In this document: positions 1 through 10,647 of the stretch, one piece after another
Numbering within the stretch: position 1 is the first letter of the stretch
Layout of the letters: each line of letters starts with the position of its first letter
Assembly: GCA_030848705.1 (NCBI GenBank)
Contig: CM061235.1
Location: 138,825,228 to 138,889,227 of the forward strand
Source of the DNA: Heracleum sosnowskyi
Lineage: Eukaryota > Streptophyta > Magnoliopsida > Apiales > Apiaceae
DNA: 64,000 nucleotides
Direction of reading: 5' to 3'
Notes under the pieces: model-generated
Seen by the model: only the letters and a program-made list of their open reading frames with translations
The model's database searches: none
Told to the model about the DNA's origin: nothing
Translations under genes and position numbers: made by a program

Positions 1-128
1 AAAATTAGTGCAGCTTGTGGAGTAGGAATTTCCGAACCACGTAAATCTTTGTCTTGTGTGATTGTCGTTTATTTTCTTGTTCTTGTTTATTCACTTTGGA
101 TTTTGCTTTCGTTGTTGTATACTCAACA
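1..128 (+). repeat. Element A 5' LTR, 3' portion only
   Basis: This segment matches the end of the LTR at 13,027-13,137, with small indels (an extra insertion near base 12 and one of about 13 bp near base 93) and a few substitutions. It ends in ...CTCAACA, directly before the primer-binding site. Confidence 0.9.
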
Positions 129-130
129 AC

Positions 131-144
131 TGGTATCAAGAGCC
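131..144 (+). promoter_or_regulatory. Element A primer-binding site (Met-tRNA type, one-base insertion)
   Basis: TGGTATCAAGAGCC follows the LTR end by two bases. It matches the plant initiator-Met tRNA 3' end (TGGTATCAGAGC) except for an extra A, so priming may be impaired. Confidence 0.7.
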
Positions 145-168
145 TAGGTTTTCAGGCGAGTGGGAGCG

Positions 169-970
169 ATGACAGGAGAAGGGAAAGTAAAGATCGACAA
201 ATTTGATGGCAAATATTTTGGATATTGGAAGATGCAAATTGAAGATTATTTGTATCAGAAAAAACTACATCAACCGCTAGAAGAGAAGAAGCCAGATAAG
301 ATGGATGAGACTGAATGGAAGCTATTGGATAGGCAGGCTCTGGGTGTTGTCAGATTGACTTTGGCGAAGAACGTTGCTTACAACATCAAGGAAACGACAA
401 CTCATGGATTGATCAAGGCGTTAACAAATATGTATGAGAAGCCACCTGTTTCGAATAAGGTGTATTTGTGTCGTTTGTTGTTTGCCGCGAGATTGAATGA
501 AGGTGATTGTGTTGCTGATCATGTGAACGAATTTAATTCTATCCTATCAAGATTGACATCAATGGATATTAAATTTGATGATGAAGTACAAGCCTTGTTG
601 TTGGTATCCTTGTTACCTGACAGTTGGCCAGGATTTGTCACTGCTATTAGTAATTCATCTGGGAACGGTAAGATGACTTTTAATGGAGTTCGAGATTCGA
701 TTCTTGGAGAAGATAATCGTAGGAGAAGCTCAGGAGAGTCGTCAGGTTCCTTATTGAGTACTGAGAGCAGAGGCAAAAAGTCCGAGAGGGGGCAGAATCA
801 GGGGCGTAGTGGATCGAAGTCACAAAAAAGAGAACAATCCAAAGATCGTAAGGAGATTGTTTGTTGAAACTGTCAGAAAAAGGGTCACTTCAGAAATCAG
901 TGTACGGCTCCTGCAGCTCCTAAAGGAAAGAAGAAAGAGGATAATTCAGCTAATGTAGTTGAAGAAGTGG
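169..970 (+). pseudogene. Element A gag (UBN2-type capsid plus CCHC zinc knuckle), interrupted
   Basis: The first ATG after the primer-binding site is at 169. The product begins with a Copia capsid region (KFDGKYFGYWKMQIEDYL) and runs 232 codons to a TGA at 865-867. That stop lies inside the zinc knuckle: the frame goes on with NCQKKGHFRNQC, so the stop replaces the residue after the first cysteine. A frameshift near 970 separates gag from the protease, which reads in another frame. Gag would package the element RNA in virus-like particles. The conserved region before the stop is otherwise intact. The stop is consistent with a single C-to-T or G-to-A change. Confidence 0.8.
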
Positions 971-1957
971 TGAATCATGGGTTATGGATTCTGGTGCATC
1001 ATTCCATACGACCTCTTGCAAGGATTTGATGTTAAATTTTAGACTTGGAAATTTTGGTAAAGTCCGTCTTGCTGATGATGAGACTTTGGACATTGCGGGC
1101 ATGAGAGATATTAATCTCAAGACCTCTTTGGGGACTAGTTGGATGTTGAAAGATGTAAGGTACATTCCTGGACTTAAGAAGATGTTGATATCTGTGGGTC
1201 AGTTAGATAAGGAAGGGTATCGAGTTTCTTTCGGAAACGGACAGTGGAAGGTTATAAAGGGGAATCTAGTTGTTGCTCGTGGAGAGAAGAAGGTGACTTT
1301 GTACATAGTTGAACAATCTAGCTATGAAGCAAATGCAGTTGCAGATGAGATTGGGTCTTCAACTTTGTGGCACCAAAGACTTGGTCATATGAGTGAAAAG
1401 GGTATGAAGCTGTTAACTTCAAATGGGAAGATTCCAGAGCTGAAGAATGTGGAAGTTGGATTCTGTGAGCCATGTGTTCTTGGAAAGCAGAAACGAGTTA
1501 CTTTTGCAAAATCAGAGAGGACCCCGAAGGCTAAGAAGTTAGAGCTAGTTCATACATATGTATATGGTCCAACAACAGTTGCGTCGTTGGGAGGATCTCG
1601 CTACTATGTCACTTTCATTGATGATTCCACTAGAAAGGTATGGATTTGCTTTTTGAAGAAAAAATCAGATGTGTTTGATACTTTCAAGAAGTGGAAGACT
1701 GAAGTTGAAAATCAGACCGGTTTGAAGGTTAAGAGTTTGATGTCAGATAATGGTGGTGAGTATAGTAGTGACGAGTTTAAAAGCTATTACGCAGAATACA
1801 GGATTAGAATGATTAAAACTATTCCAAGGACACTGCAGCAAAATGGTGTTGCAGAGCGCATGAATAGAACCTTGAATGAGAGGGCCAAGAGTATGAGGTT
1901 ACATGCAGGGTTGCCGAAGACTTTTTGGGCAGATGTAGTTAGCACAACAGTGTATCT
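966..1957 (+). pseudogene. Element A pol, 5' part: protease, GAG-pre-integrase and most of the integrase core
   Basis: The aspartic protease motif DSGASFHTT is at about 987. The pre-integrase zinc-binding region follows (LWHQRLGHMS, then CEPCVLGKQKR). In the integrase core the position expected to be the first catalytic aspartate is tyrosine (HTYVYGP, about 1,549). The second aspartate (SDNGGEY) and the glutamate (NGVAERMNR) are present. The frame is open to 1,957, where element B begins. The integrase reading resumes at about 10,651 with INRGPSVPLG. Without the aspartate this copy could not integrate DNA even if it were joined. Confidence 0.85.
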
Positions 1958-2216
1958 TGATAGGTCCATAATTTAATACAATTTTAATACCTATTTTATG
2001 TCTATTTTCATAATTTTATTATTTAATAAATTGTTTTCTTTTGTTTTGTAGAAAATAATTAAAATTATAGTTCAAGCAGAAAAAGGTGAAAAGGCAAAAA
2101 GATGGTACTACTTGAAGTCAAAAGGAAATTGGAAAACTTATCGGAGAAGAAAAAGGAATTGATGAAATATTTTTAGAATCCGATTTGTAGTCAAAGAGCC
2201 AAAACCCATTATTTTT

Positions 2217-2259
<43 letters not shown>

Positions 2260-3203
2260 ACTCTCTTGTATTTGAGACACCTAAAATTTGATAGATTTAT
2301 TTTTGTGCACCGCTTCCTGTGCATTATCTGTTTGTTTTTATATTAATATCTCGATTCTTATTTTTCCACCTGTTCGTGTATTCTATTTCGGCTTTTCAGA
2401 TCTGTTTAGCTACCATCTATTCACCTGTGCTTTTTTAAGTTAAAGTAATTAACTTTATACATGTCAAGTAAGTTGGTTTGATTATTTTGTTTTTACGTGG
2501 CCAGTTTTTGAATCCAGGGAGTAGTTTTGTCTTTTGCTAAGTTGGTTAATCTCGTTTGTTTATTCATCTGATAGTTTTAAATCAACACATGTTTGTTTTT
2601 TTAATATACATTGTTGTCGCTTTTGTTTAAATCTTATTAGTTTAAACCTCTATTGTTTTTAATGCTTTTACCTTGTGTTATTTTAAATTAGGATCATGTC
2701 TAGCTAAATCTTTTGCCCTAGAATGAAGATGAAGTTAATTTAATTATTTTTGATATCTTCTCGATCATATTAATTGGTTCTCATGATTTTTCTTGGTGCT
2801 TAATTGTTCAATTGACAAAGTGATTTTGATATATTATTGTTACCGGATTTATTTTTCATAGTCTATGCTTGCTCCATGAAGTTTTAATGGGTTATTGTTA
2901 GATAACAAGTTTCATAGTATATGATTGTTTCGTTAATTGATATATCTTATTTGTGAAGGAAAGAGTATTGATTTTAGGGCGAGTTGATATTAATTGTGAT
3001 TGATTAATGGATTCGGATTCCTAGGTTTTCCTTATTTGATTTTAATTGTTAATTAGGTTAAACAAATCTCATCTCAAATCTTATTGTCTAGTTCGCGTGA
3101 GTTAATTGTTAGGGTTTTGAAAATACATAGTCTCTGTGGATCGATCTGTGATTGCTATAACTAAACACTATGCGCTTGCAGTTTACATTATTTTTACGCA
3201 TCA
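1958..3203 (+). repeat. Element B 5' LTR
   Basis: It aligns with 9,410-10,642 over its whole length, with TG...CA ends. The largest difference is a TA microsatellite at 2,219-2,257 (about 19 units), against about 7 units in the 3' LTR (9,683-9,697). Confidence 0.92.
2219..2257. repeat. (TA)n microsatellite inside the element B 5' LTR
   Basis: About 19 uninterrupted TA units. The matching site in the 3' LTR has about 7, so the tract expanded or contracted after insertion. Confidence 0.95.
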
Positions 3204-3209
3204 AGTTTT

Positions 3210-3228
3210 TGGCGCCGCTGCCGGGGAC
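3210..3228 (+). promoter_or_regulatory. Element B primer-binding site (Asp-tRNA type)
   Basis: TGGCGCCGCTGCCGGGGAC lies six bases after the LTR. It fits the complement of the plant Asp-tRNA 3' end with a mismatch, as is usual for Athila-group elements. Confidence 0.75.
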
Positions 3229-4137
3229 TATTGGTAATTTTCACTCCTTGATATTTAATTCTTCGAATTAGTTTCTTGTTCTGCATTGTTTGTCTTTTAG
3301 TGAATAGTGAAGCGGAGGAAAGCTTGGACAAGAAGATTGCTATAAGGCCTCATCGTCTCTTGTAAAAATTTTGGAAGCGCTTTTCAATATTCCGTATCAT
3401 CTCGCTCTGTTTTTTTCCCACCCATTATTGAAAAACACAAAAAAATTAAATATTTGAAAAATCCAAAAATATTAGTTAGTTGTTAAAAACCAATTTGTTG
3501 CATCATTCATTCTCTCACATAGGAGCACATCATCTAGATTTATTTATTGTCTTTATCGCTTTCCATCTTATACAATTGTGGTGATTGCTGGAGGAAAGAG
3601 GTACGTACAATTTAGAATAGAACACGTAGTGTAGTGCATCCATAAGTGTTTATTTCTCGTTCTTTGTGTGTTGCATCATTAAATCAATCTTAAGGGCGCC
3701 ACCCAATTTCAAAATAAGGTGAGGGATTTCATCACCCTTTTCTTGGCCCAAAAATCACTAATTCGTTCATCTTGCATTCCTTTTTCCTTAATAAAATCAA
3801 TTAGACGTTAGCCCCTAGGATATCGCGCTCAACTAGGAAGAGAATCTAGAAGGAACAAATCACTAAGTATTTTTCGGTGGTGTCTAGGCTAGCGAAAGCT
3901 TACCTGGCCTTTAGACTGGTGCCTATAATGGTGGTTAGCCTCTTGTCAATGCTTCCTCCTGCCTGGCCAGTCACGACGAATGTTTTTTGAGCTGTTACTT
4001 TTAGTAGTATCTTATTGTTAGGAGCAAGGTTTAGATTTTTTTTAGGATAAGATAGACTTTTCTTTTGATTTTCCATATTCTTGGGTGTTTACTTATAGCT
4101 CTTGTCTGCTACGTGCTTAGTTGATTGTTTCTCTTGT
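3229..4137 (+). other. Element B untranslated leader
   Basis: No coding frame was found here. The stretch lies between the primer-binding site and gag, as in Athila elements, where long leaders are normal. Low-complexity A-rich and T-rich runs occur at 3,420-3,480. Confidence 0.6.
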
Positions 4138-7100
4138 ATGCAAAGTATTTGGGTTCGAGATAATACATCTAGATTAGTGAGACAATCCGACCTTTCACTA
4201 CCTGGAGTAGCAAGACAACTTGATTTCTCTTCACCCACTAAAATTGAGTCAAAAGAAGTAGAAGTTCCAACAATCATCATGGCTGTCTCTCTTAAAGAAC
4301 GTTGTTACCCCGCTCGTGCCGCTCAACCCTCATGCATAGTGCTACCAGCAGTAACCGCAAACAATTTTGAAATCAAACATCATAACATTAGCATGTTACC
4401 TAGGTTTGCTGGGGTAGATGGAGAAGATCCATATCTTTTCATTCGAGAATTTGAGGAAGTGTGTGCTTTATAAAAACTTCAACAACTAAGTGATGATTCC
4501 ATTAGGCTTAGACTCATTAACTTTGATTTAAAAGAAGATGCTAAACAGTGGTTGTATAGTCTACCCGTTAATTATATTTCAACATGGGAGGGATTTGTTG
4601 CTATATTTCTTAAAAAATATTTTCCCAACAATAAGGCTAACAGGCTTAGGAATGAAATCAACCAATTTCAACAAAATCCAAATGAGCCTTTTTGGAAATA
4701 TTTTGATAGATTTCAAAAATTGTTGTCTAAGTGTCCTCAACATGGTATAGAAAAATAGAGACTTTGTAAAATTCTCTATGAAGCCTTAGATAGTCAAACC
4801 ACTGCCTTGTTAGAGTCTATGTGTAATGGTAGGTTTATGGATAAAACTGATGAAGAAGCTTGGCAATTTTTTGAGGAGTTAGCTGAAAGAACAATGTTGT
4901 GGGAGTCAACTAGGGAACCCAGTCAGGAAACTAAAAAATCTAAGGGCGTACACGTAGTTGATAATTTTATTGCAACCGAAGCTAAGTTAGCTACACTCAC
5001 TAGACATCTAGAAGCCTTAGAAACCAACAAGGTGTCCTCACAAGTGTTTCTGTGTGCAAACTGTAATTCTCCCACTCATTTGATAGAAAATTGTCCTGAA
5101 ATTGAACAAGCCAATGCCATGCTTCAATCTAGAGTTAGGAGTGATCCATATTCATCCACATACAATCCTGGTTGGAAAAATCATCCAAATTTCTCATGGA
5201 ACCAAGGTCAATACAATCAGTATAACCAAAATTCCTAACCTGCTTTTCAAAAGCCCAATCCTGGTCCATATCCAACTCAAAATCCTAACTCATATCCTCC
5301 ACAAAATCTCGGTCAATATCAAAATTCAGTCCCCTTGAATCCTCCTGGTTTTACAGAATCTGACAAAAGATTTACTTCCATTGAAAAGAGTTTAGAGGCA
5401 TTGCTCAAATCTCAACAAAATTTCATGAACACTATGACCCAAGATAGACAATTGCTAAATTCCAATGCTCAAGCCATATCTAAACTAGAGGTCCAAGTTA
5501 GTCAATTGGCAAACACCATCAGTGCGAGAGAGAAAAATCGATTTCCTAGTCAACCCGAGATTAATCCTAAATTTCATCCAAATCAAAAGTCTCATGAAAA
5601 TGTGAATTCTGTTATCTCTCTAAGGTCTGGTAACCAATTCAATAACCATGCTGGTGTCAATACTCAAGCAGAAGATAAGCTTACATTTGAACCAAATCTG
5701 TTACTCTTGAATCCTAGTCTTAAACAATCTTCTAATCCCAAGAGTCCTGAAGAAGTTGAATCTAATGAGTCATCACCCTCCAATGAACTACCTTCAAAAC
5801 CCCATTCTTGTGTGTCTAGTGAAAAAGTCTTTAAGCCAAAAGCTCTGTTTCCTCACAGACTTACTTCAAACAAACAATCTGCTCAATTAGATAAGATTTT
5901 GGAAGTCTTCAAGCAAGTCAAGATTAACATTCCTCTTTTAGATGCAATTCAAAAAGTTCCCTCTTATGCTAAGTGTCTAAAAGATTTGTGTACTCATAAA
6001 AGAACCACTCATGTTCCTAAGAAAGCTTTCCTAACATCTAATGTTAGCTCTATCTTGTCAAATCAAATCCCTTTGAAGTATAAGGATCATGGTTCTCCTA
6101 CCATTTCTTGTGTCATTGGTTATACTTTCATTGATAAAGCTTTACTCGATCTAGGAGCTAGTGTGAATCTTCTTCCATTATCCGTCTATCAAGACTCGGG
6201 TTTAGGTGAACTTAAAGAGACTACTATCACTCTTCAGTTAGCTGACTGTTCTGTCAAAATTCCTAAGGGTATGGTGGAAGATGTGTTGATTAAGGTTGGT
6301 GATTTTGTCTTCCCCGTCGATTTCATTGTTCTAGAAACTGAGCCTGTCCAAAATCTCAAAAATCAAATTCCCATCATTCTAGGAAGACCTTTTCTTGCCA
6401 CCTCTAATGCTTTAATTAACTGTAGGAATGGATTAATAAAACTCACATTTGGAAACATGCAAATTGATCTCAACATTTTCAATGTAGGAAATCAACCCAA
6501 TGAGCTTTTTGACCAACCCATAGAAATTAACATGATTGATGAGTTAGTTGATAATGAAATCATGAATGTTGATGATGTTCTTAACTTTTGTCAAAATCAC
6601 TTTGGTCAAGATTGGGATGATACTAGTCATAAAAATGAGGTTAATGAAATGTTAGAGTCCACTATTCCTAGTTCCAATCGAGAGTTAGAACATTTTCCTT
6701 TGCCACTTTATGAAGCTAATAAATCAGTTGAGACAATTCCACCTGATTTAGAACTTAAACCTCTTCCAGAAACTCTCAAGTATATGTTTCTAGGTCCTTC
6801 TGAGTCTCTTCCAGTCATATTTGGGGATAGTGCAATTGTGTCTTTTCTTGAGAAAGATATTTTGTTGGAATATAAGAGCAATAAAAAGCTTCATGAATTT
6901 GTTAAGTCTTCTGTTGGTGAGCCACCCCCACTTGATTTTAATCCATCTTTTTCCACTCTTGATCAGTCTTTGGTAGTTAATAATGAAACTCATCATGTTT
7001 TTATCTCTAGTGACATAGTTCATGACCAAAAATTCCAAGTTATTAATCTGCTTAAACAACATAAAGAAGCGTCTAATTGGTCTATGAATGATGTTAGTGG

Positions 7101-7227
7101 TATGAGTTTTATTCTGGTTCAAGATCTTCTTTCTCTAGTGGATAATATTGTCTTTTCTGTGGGTGAGTTTCACATGCTTGTTGATTGTGTTACGAAGGTA
7201 GTTTTTCCTCGTTCTGGTATTGGTTAG
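4138..7227 (+). pseudogene. Element B gag-protease polyprotein with three in-frame stops
   Basis: A single frame runs from about 4,138 (ATG; a second in-frame ATG at 4,279 is also possible) to TAG at 7,225. It is broken only by stops at 4,471 (TAA), 4,756 (TAG) and 5,236 (TAA), with no frameshift. The retrotransposon gag domain is at about 4,530-4,830 (DAKQWLYSLP, NPNEPFWKYFDRFQ). A zinc knuckle with spacing CX2CX4HX4C (CANCNSPTHLIENC) is near 5,058. An aspartic protease with LDLGASVNLLPLSVY is near 6,146 and its second conserved box IILGRPFLATSNA near 6,372. The region that normally links protease to reverse transcriptase is recognisable (LELKPLPETLKYMFLG). The frame ends before any polymerase motif. 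Confidence 0.85.
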
Positions 7228-9409
7228 TAAGAGTTTTTGTGTGTGTCTCCCATAGTCGAGTGTAGGTATGGGGGATTGTGTGTGTGAGTGTGTTGTGTAT
7301 TTTGTGTTTGTGTCTTATAGGTATTCTTATGTATCTCCATCATTCCCTTATCAGGTATTCTTGTCCTTTTACTTTGTCGTTTTTCTCTCATTTGTATACA
7401 TTGAGGACAATCCATGATTTAGGTATGGGGGAGGGTTTAGTAGTATTATTAAAAAAACAAAAAAATCCAAAAAAAATTATAAAATGAAAAAATGAAAAAA
7501 AATCCCAAAAAGAATTTTAGTCTTGTAAATTGCAGAATTCTAGCCTTGTGAAATGATTTCTAGTGGCTTGATGCACCCATACACGCTATAGCAATCTTAT
7601 GTTTCTGATACTTTTGATTAAGAAGTGATTTGCTAAGTTCTTGTTCACACACATACACTAGCAAGGTGAAACTAGTAGACTTACTGAATGTTGCAAGTAA
7701 TTAGAAGGACATGAATATGTGCAAGATGATTTGGTTTTCATGCTTTGAGTACAAGTTGGTGCATTGAAGAGATTTTTGCTTGGGATTGATTATGTTTTAC
7801 CACCAAGTGAGTTTTTGAGCCTAAATGCATATCTTTTGCATTTTATATTCGTTTGCTTGAGTGTCCACATTTTGTTTGCATTGCTAGCGTTTGTTTGAGA
7901 CATTTCTTGAAACTCGTGATATTATTTGATGATAAGATGATAAAGGCATTTAGGAATAACCTATATTTTCCAAATTACCACACACCATTTATATATGATC
8001 AACTAGTTACTGTAATATCCCGTAATTTTTAGGAAAAAAAAAGGATTAAAATTGGAAAAAGAATAGGATTTAAAATTGAATTAGATTGGTGGGCCTAAAA
8101 TATGGATCAGATTTAAGTTCGTATAAATAATAGGTTTGGATTAGGGTTTGGTTACGTTATATAAACATCAGGTTCTACTTCTTCGTCTTTGTTTGTAAAA
8201 TTCGTAGGACTTTTTCTCACACAAATCAGCTGTCTTGAAAACTTCGTAGTAAATTCATCGAAAGTCCAGAATCTTACGGGATATTACAGTTACCCTCTTG
8301 AGCTTAATCCTATTTTTTCGGTGACACACCACGCTACTTGCCTGGACCTTTTTCTTGTTTAGCCTTACTTATGCTTGATCCCAAATTGTCAATGGCTAGT
8401 AGGAACTTGAAGGAGTAATAAGGTGTGTGGGATGGGGTTTACTTTTGGGAAAATATTGGGTTTGATTTATTACTTGTTAGTCGATTTTTAAGCTAATTTT
8501 GAAGGAGGATTGTGGTTGTTTATATTTATATATTAGCTCTCCCTGGAAAAAAAAAAGAAAAAAACAAAATATATGAAAAAAACAAAATATATGAAAAAAA
8601 CAAGCAAAAAAAATATAATATTATGAGAGCATACTTATGTTTTTGTGATTCTTCTTCATTCGACTAATCAAGCCTTTTGTTGGAAGAAAATTAGAAAATT
8701 CATGTGTGGGGAGATTAATTATGGTGCTTACTAGCTTTTGACACTTCACCTTATTTGGCTTTACTTGACATACCTTGTCCCTAGCCCTGTTACAACCCAA
8801 ATAAAGACCTTTTGATTATCATCATTGATGTATGTTGTTTTAAAGTTAGATTGATACCAAATGTCAAGCATGCTTATGATTTTGTTGGAATAGAGTGATA
8901 CTCTTACCCTTGTTCTTGAGTGAATATTATTTTGTGAGTGAAAGGTGAGTTATTACTTGTTTCTGCATTTGAGATCCCAAGTTTTGACTCAAAGGTGTAC
9001 TCTTATGGGCTTAGCATGATTACCAACTTATTCTTACACTTGACATGGACTTTTGAACATTTATGCATATTTCTTTGAGTAGACTATGTGAATCCTTGCA
9101 TATTCCACGACAAGACATTGCAAAGTCATTTTTGATTCTTAAGTTGATGTATCATGAGAGGACTTGTATGTGTGGCGTTGCATTGCCATGCGATCTTTTA
9201 CATGAGCTAGATGGATTTTGCGGGTACATTCACTATAGGCCATCACGAGACCTTACTCGTCCACTAGGACTGCCTAGGGGTTTAAAGGGCTTGTTGCATA
9301 TGCCAAATGCAACCGTGATCACCTACGGAAGTGGTATTATCTATTAGTTGATAGTTCATATTATATTAGTTTTTCTCGAGAACGAGCAAAAGATAGGTAT
9401 GGGGGCATT
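7228..9409 (+). other. Element B non-coding 3' internal region
   Basis: There is no polymerase, integrase or envelope-like frame in these 2.2 kb. They contain purine-rich and A-rich tracts (7,440-7,500; 8,545-8,615), the inserted 278-bp element at 8,011-8,288, and a purine-rich tract (AAAGATAGGTATGGGGGC) just before the 3' LTR that would prime plus-strand synthesis. A 94-codon open frame at 9,063-9,347 has no recognisable motif. Confidence 0.7.
8011..8288. mobile_element. 278-bp TG...CA insertion with 15-bp inverted termini (solo LTR or miniature element)
   Basis: The ends are TGTAATATCCCGTAA and its exact reverse complement TTACGGGATATTACA. The flanks carry a perfect 5-bp duplication, GTTAC (8,006-8,010 and 8,289-8,293). 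TG...CA ends plus a 5-bp TSD are typical of an LTR, and a TATATAAA box lies near 8,158. LTRs seldom have 15 bp of perfect terminal inversion, so a miniature inverted-repeat transposon is the alternative. It inserted into element B. Confidence 0.7.
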
Positions 9410-10642
9410 TGATAGGTCCATAATTTAATACAATTTTAATACCTATTTTATGTCTGTTTTCATAATTTTATTATTTAATAAATTGTTTTATTTTGTTTTT
9501 TAGGAAAATAAATAAAATTATATTTCAAGCAGAAAAAGGTGAAAAGGCAAAAAGATGGAAATACTTGAAGTCAAAAGGAAATTGGAAAAAAATTGGAAAA
9601 CTTATCGGAGAAGAAAAAGGAATTGAGGAAATATTTTTAGAATCTGATTTGTAGTCAAAGAGCCCAAACCCATTATTTTTCCTATATATATATATATCTC
9701 CTCTCTTGTATTTGAGACACCTAAAATTTGATAGATTTATTTTTGTGCACTGCTTCCTGCGCATTATCTGTTTGTTTTTATATTAATATCTCGATTCTTA
9801 TTTTTCCACCTGTTCGTGTATTCTGTTTCGACTTTTCAGATCTGTTTAGCTACCATCTATTCACATGTGCTTGTTTAAGTTAAAGTAATTAACTTTATAC
9901 ATGTCAAGTAAGTTGGTTTGATTATTTTGTTTTTACGTGGCCAGTTTTTGAATCCAGGGAGTAGTTTTGTCTTTTGCTAAGTTGGTTAATCTCGTTTGTT
10001 TATTCATCTGATAGTTTTAAATCAACGCATGTTTGTTTTTTTAATATACATTGTTGTCGCTTTTGTTTAAATCTTATTAGTTTAAACCTCTATTGTTTTT
10101 AATGCTTTTACCTTGTGTTATTTTAATTAGGATCATGTCTAGCTAAATCTCTTGCCCTAGGATGAAGATGAAATTAATTTAATTATTTTTTATATATTCT
10201 CATTCCTATTAATTGGTTCTCATGATTTTTCTTGGTGCTTAATTGTTCAATTGACAAAGTGATTTTGATATATTATTGTTACCGGATTTATTTTTCATAG
10301 CCTATGCTTGCTCCATGAAGTTTTGATGGGTTATTGTTAGATAACAAGTTTCATAGTATATGTTTGTCTCGTTAATTGATATATCTTATTTGTGAAGGAA
10401 AGAGAATTGATTTTAGGGCAAGTTGATATTAATTGTGATTGATTAATGGATTCAGATTCCTAGGTTTTCCTTATTTGATTTTAATTGTTAATTAGGTTAA
10501 ACAAATATCATCTCAAATCTTATTGTCTAGTTCGCCTGAGTTAATTGTTATGGTTTTGAAAATACATAGTCTCTGTGGATCGATCTGTGATTGCTACAAC
10601 TAAACACTGTGCGCTTGCAGTTTACATTATTTTTACACATCA
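9410..10642 (+). repeat. Element B 3' LTR
   Basis: It starts TGATAGG after a purine-rich tract and ends ACACATCA, followed by the TSD TATCT. It pairs with 1,958-3,203. Confidence 0.92.
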
Positions 10643-10647
10643 TATCT

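Larger units (their letters stand above)
1958..10642 (+). mobile_element. Element B: Athila-like Ty3/gypsy retrotransposon, gag-protease only (non-autonomous)
   Basis: Two direct LTRs of 1,246 and 1,233 bp start TGATAGG and end ...CATCA. A perfect 5-bp TSD, TATCT, is at 1,953-1,957 and 10,643-10,647. The primer-binding site resembles Asp-tRNA, as in Athila/Tat elements. The only long frame encodes gag and an aspartic protease. No reverse transcriptase, RNase H or integrase is present in the 2.2 kb between that frame and the 3' LTR. The LTRs differ by roughly 2 percent by eye, so B is older than C. It lies inside the integrase gene of A. Confidence 0.9.

Noticed and set aside
9063..9347. A 94-codon frame near the 3' end of element B
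   Set aside because: No motif, and it starts at TTG-like or internal context in a non-coding part of the element; likely chance.
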